Source: Ruminococcus hominis
Lineage (GTDB): Bacteria > Bacillota > Clostridia > Lachnospirales > Lachnospiraceae
Assembly: GCF_014287355.1 (NCBI RefSeq)
Contig: NZ_JACOPE010000001.1
Span: forward strand, 3,038,001 to 3,102,000
DNA length: 64,000 bases
Direction: 5' to 3'
Part shown: in pieces, positions 63,623 to 64,000 of the stretch
Position numbering within the stretch: position 1 is the first letter of the stretch
Layout of the letters: each line of letters starts with the position of its first letter
Made by a program: the position numbers and the translations under genes
The notes under the pieces: generated by a model
Databases searched by the model: none
What the model saw: only the letters and a program-made list of their open reading frames with translations
What the model was told of the DNA's origin: nothing

Positions 63623-64000
63623 TTAAAATGACAGCAATTTTGTCAACAGCGGATTCATTTGATACAATCCCGTGAGAACCGGGCTTTTCTCTATCAGTTC
63701 AAAACATTGTTTACCCACATCTGTTGAATAGATTAGTGTCAGCACAAGAAACAGAAGCCAGACAATCACCAGAGCGACACCCAGTCCCAGCACTCCGCCT
63801 CCGCAATGATTCAGAAAGCCCAGCATCGGCAGCTCGCCTATAATGTCCACCGCCACCATCAGTGCCCGCACGATCACAAATGTCAATACAAATGTAACCA
63901 AGAATGATAGTATCTTTATCACCATTCTTGAGATATACTCTGCAACATAATTTGGGAATTTAGACACGCCCAGTTCATCATAAATTTCCGAATTATTATT
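63623..64000 (-). CDS. CvpA-like membrane protein (5' end outside window)
   Basis: The frame is open to the right edge, so the start lies outside; 125 residues are seen. It has two or three hydrophobic helices (about MVIKILSFLVTFVLTFVIV and LGLGVALVIVWLLFLVL) with a GFLNHCGGGVLG turn typical of the C-terminal half of CvpA/colicin V production proteins. A GTG at 63967 should not be taken as the start. Confidence 0.7.
   Translation of the reverse strand, partial: NNNSEIYDELGVSKFPNYVAEYISRMVIKILSFLVTFVLTFVIVRALMVAVDIIGELPMLGFLNHCGGGVLGLGVALVIVWLLFLVLTLIYSTDVGKQCFELIEKSPVLTGLYQMNPLLTKLLSF

Noticed and set aside
63623..63967. Complete 114-residue protein starting at the GTG at 63967
   Set aside because: The same frame stays open to the window edge and the family has more N-terminal sequence, so the gene is cut by the edge.

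Overview
The window is a chromosomal segment of an anaerobic, endospore-forming, low-GC Firmicute, most likely a gut Lachnospiraceae. The evidence is sporulation genes (spoIIID, spoIIR, a SPOCS/DUF3794-LysM protein), oxygen-sensitive enzymes (NrdD/NrdG, HydE), a minimal SufB/SufC-like pair, and a gene order typical of that family (dnaE-pfkA, murI-DUF1934). Species cannot be fixed from the sequence alone. All calls come from reading the sequence; no database search was run.

Layout. 1-1.7 kb: 5' part of a sugar-type ABC solute-binding lipoprotein, tdk and spoIIID. 1.5-7.8 kb: an accessory block delimited by two 189-bp direct repeats (185/189 identical), each carrying the 5' part of spoIIID and its upstream region. 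Between them lie a truncated serine recombinase, a three-gene operon (RloA-type ATPase, RloB-type protein, membrane-anchored KAP NTPase) and a convergent gene with an R-X4-H motif. It looks like a defence cassette integrated at spoIIID and is the most interesting part of the window. 7.8-27.3 kb: mostly minus-strand housekeeping genes (small alarmone synthetase, aldose epimerase, trigger-factor-like lipoprotein, murI, pfkA, dnaE, cvfB, acyl-ACP thioesterase, spoIIR, GntR regulator, ispE, SPOCS protein). 27.4-33.4 kb: plus-strand plsC-pncB-ddl-murF, a probable type I toxin/antisense-RNA locus, and queT behind a structured leader. 33.4-45.1 kb: membrane and signalling genes: TPM protein, zinc-ribbon protein, response regulator/histidine kinase/7TM sensor-like protein, two divergent AGCS symporters, split ThrE exporter and an NSS transporter.

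45.2-51.2 kb: a sugar isomerase/kinase cluster (xylB-like kinase, FucI-like isomerase, DUF4867 protein, AraC regulator) decorated with 94-97-bp hairpin repeats and a roughly 780-bp palindromic non-coding block. 51.2-56.6 kb: an iron-sulfur/sulfur group (SufB-like, SufC-like, tRNA-Cys, hydE, metY, cysK). 56.7-62.8 kb: nrdG, an RsmH paralogue, an AAA_14/DUF4143 ATPase with a 32-bp iteron-like array in front of it, and nrdD. 62.9-64 kb: a GIY-YIG protein, tRNA-Asn, tRNA-Ala and a partial CvpA-like protein.

The non-coding sequence is unusually rich in repeats: the spoIIID repeats, a GGGACGGAGTTT-type repeat at two loci (one a perfect 37-bp-arm palindrome), a three-hairpin block flanked by an 11-bp direct repeat, the 97-bp and 32-bp tandem arrays, and the palindromic block near 50 kb.
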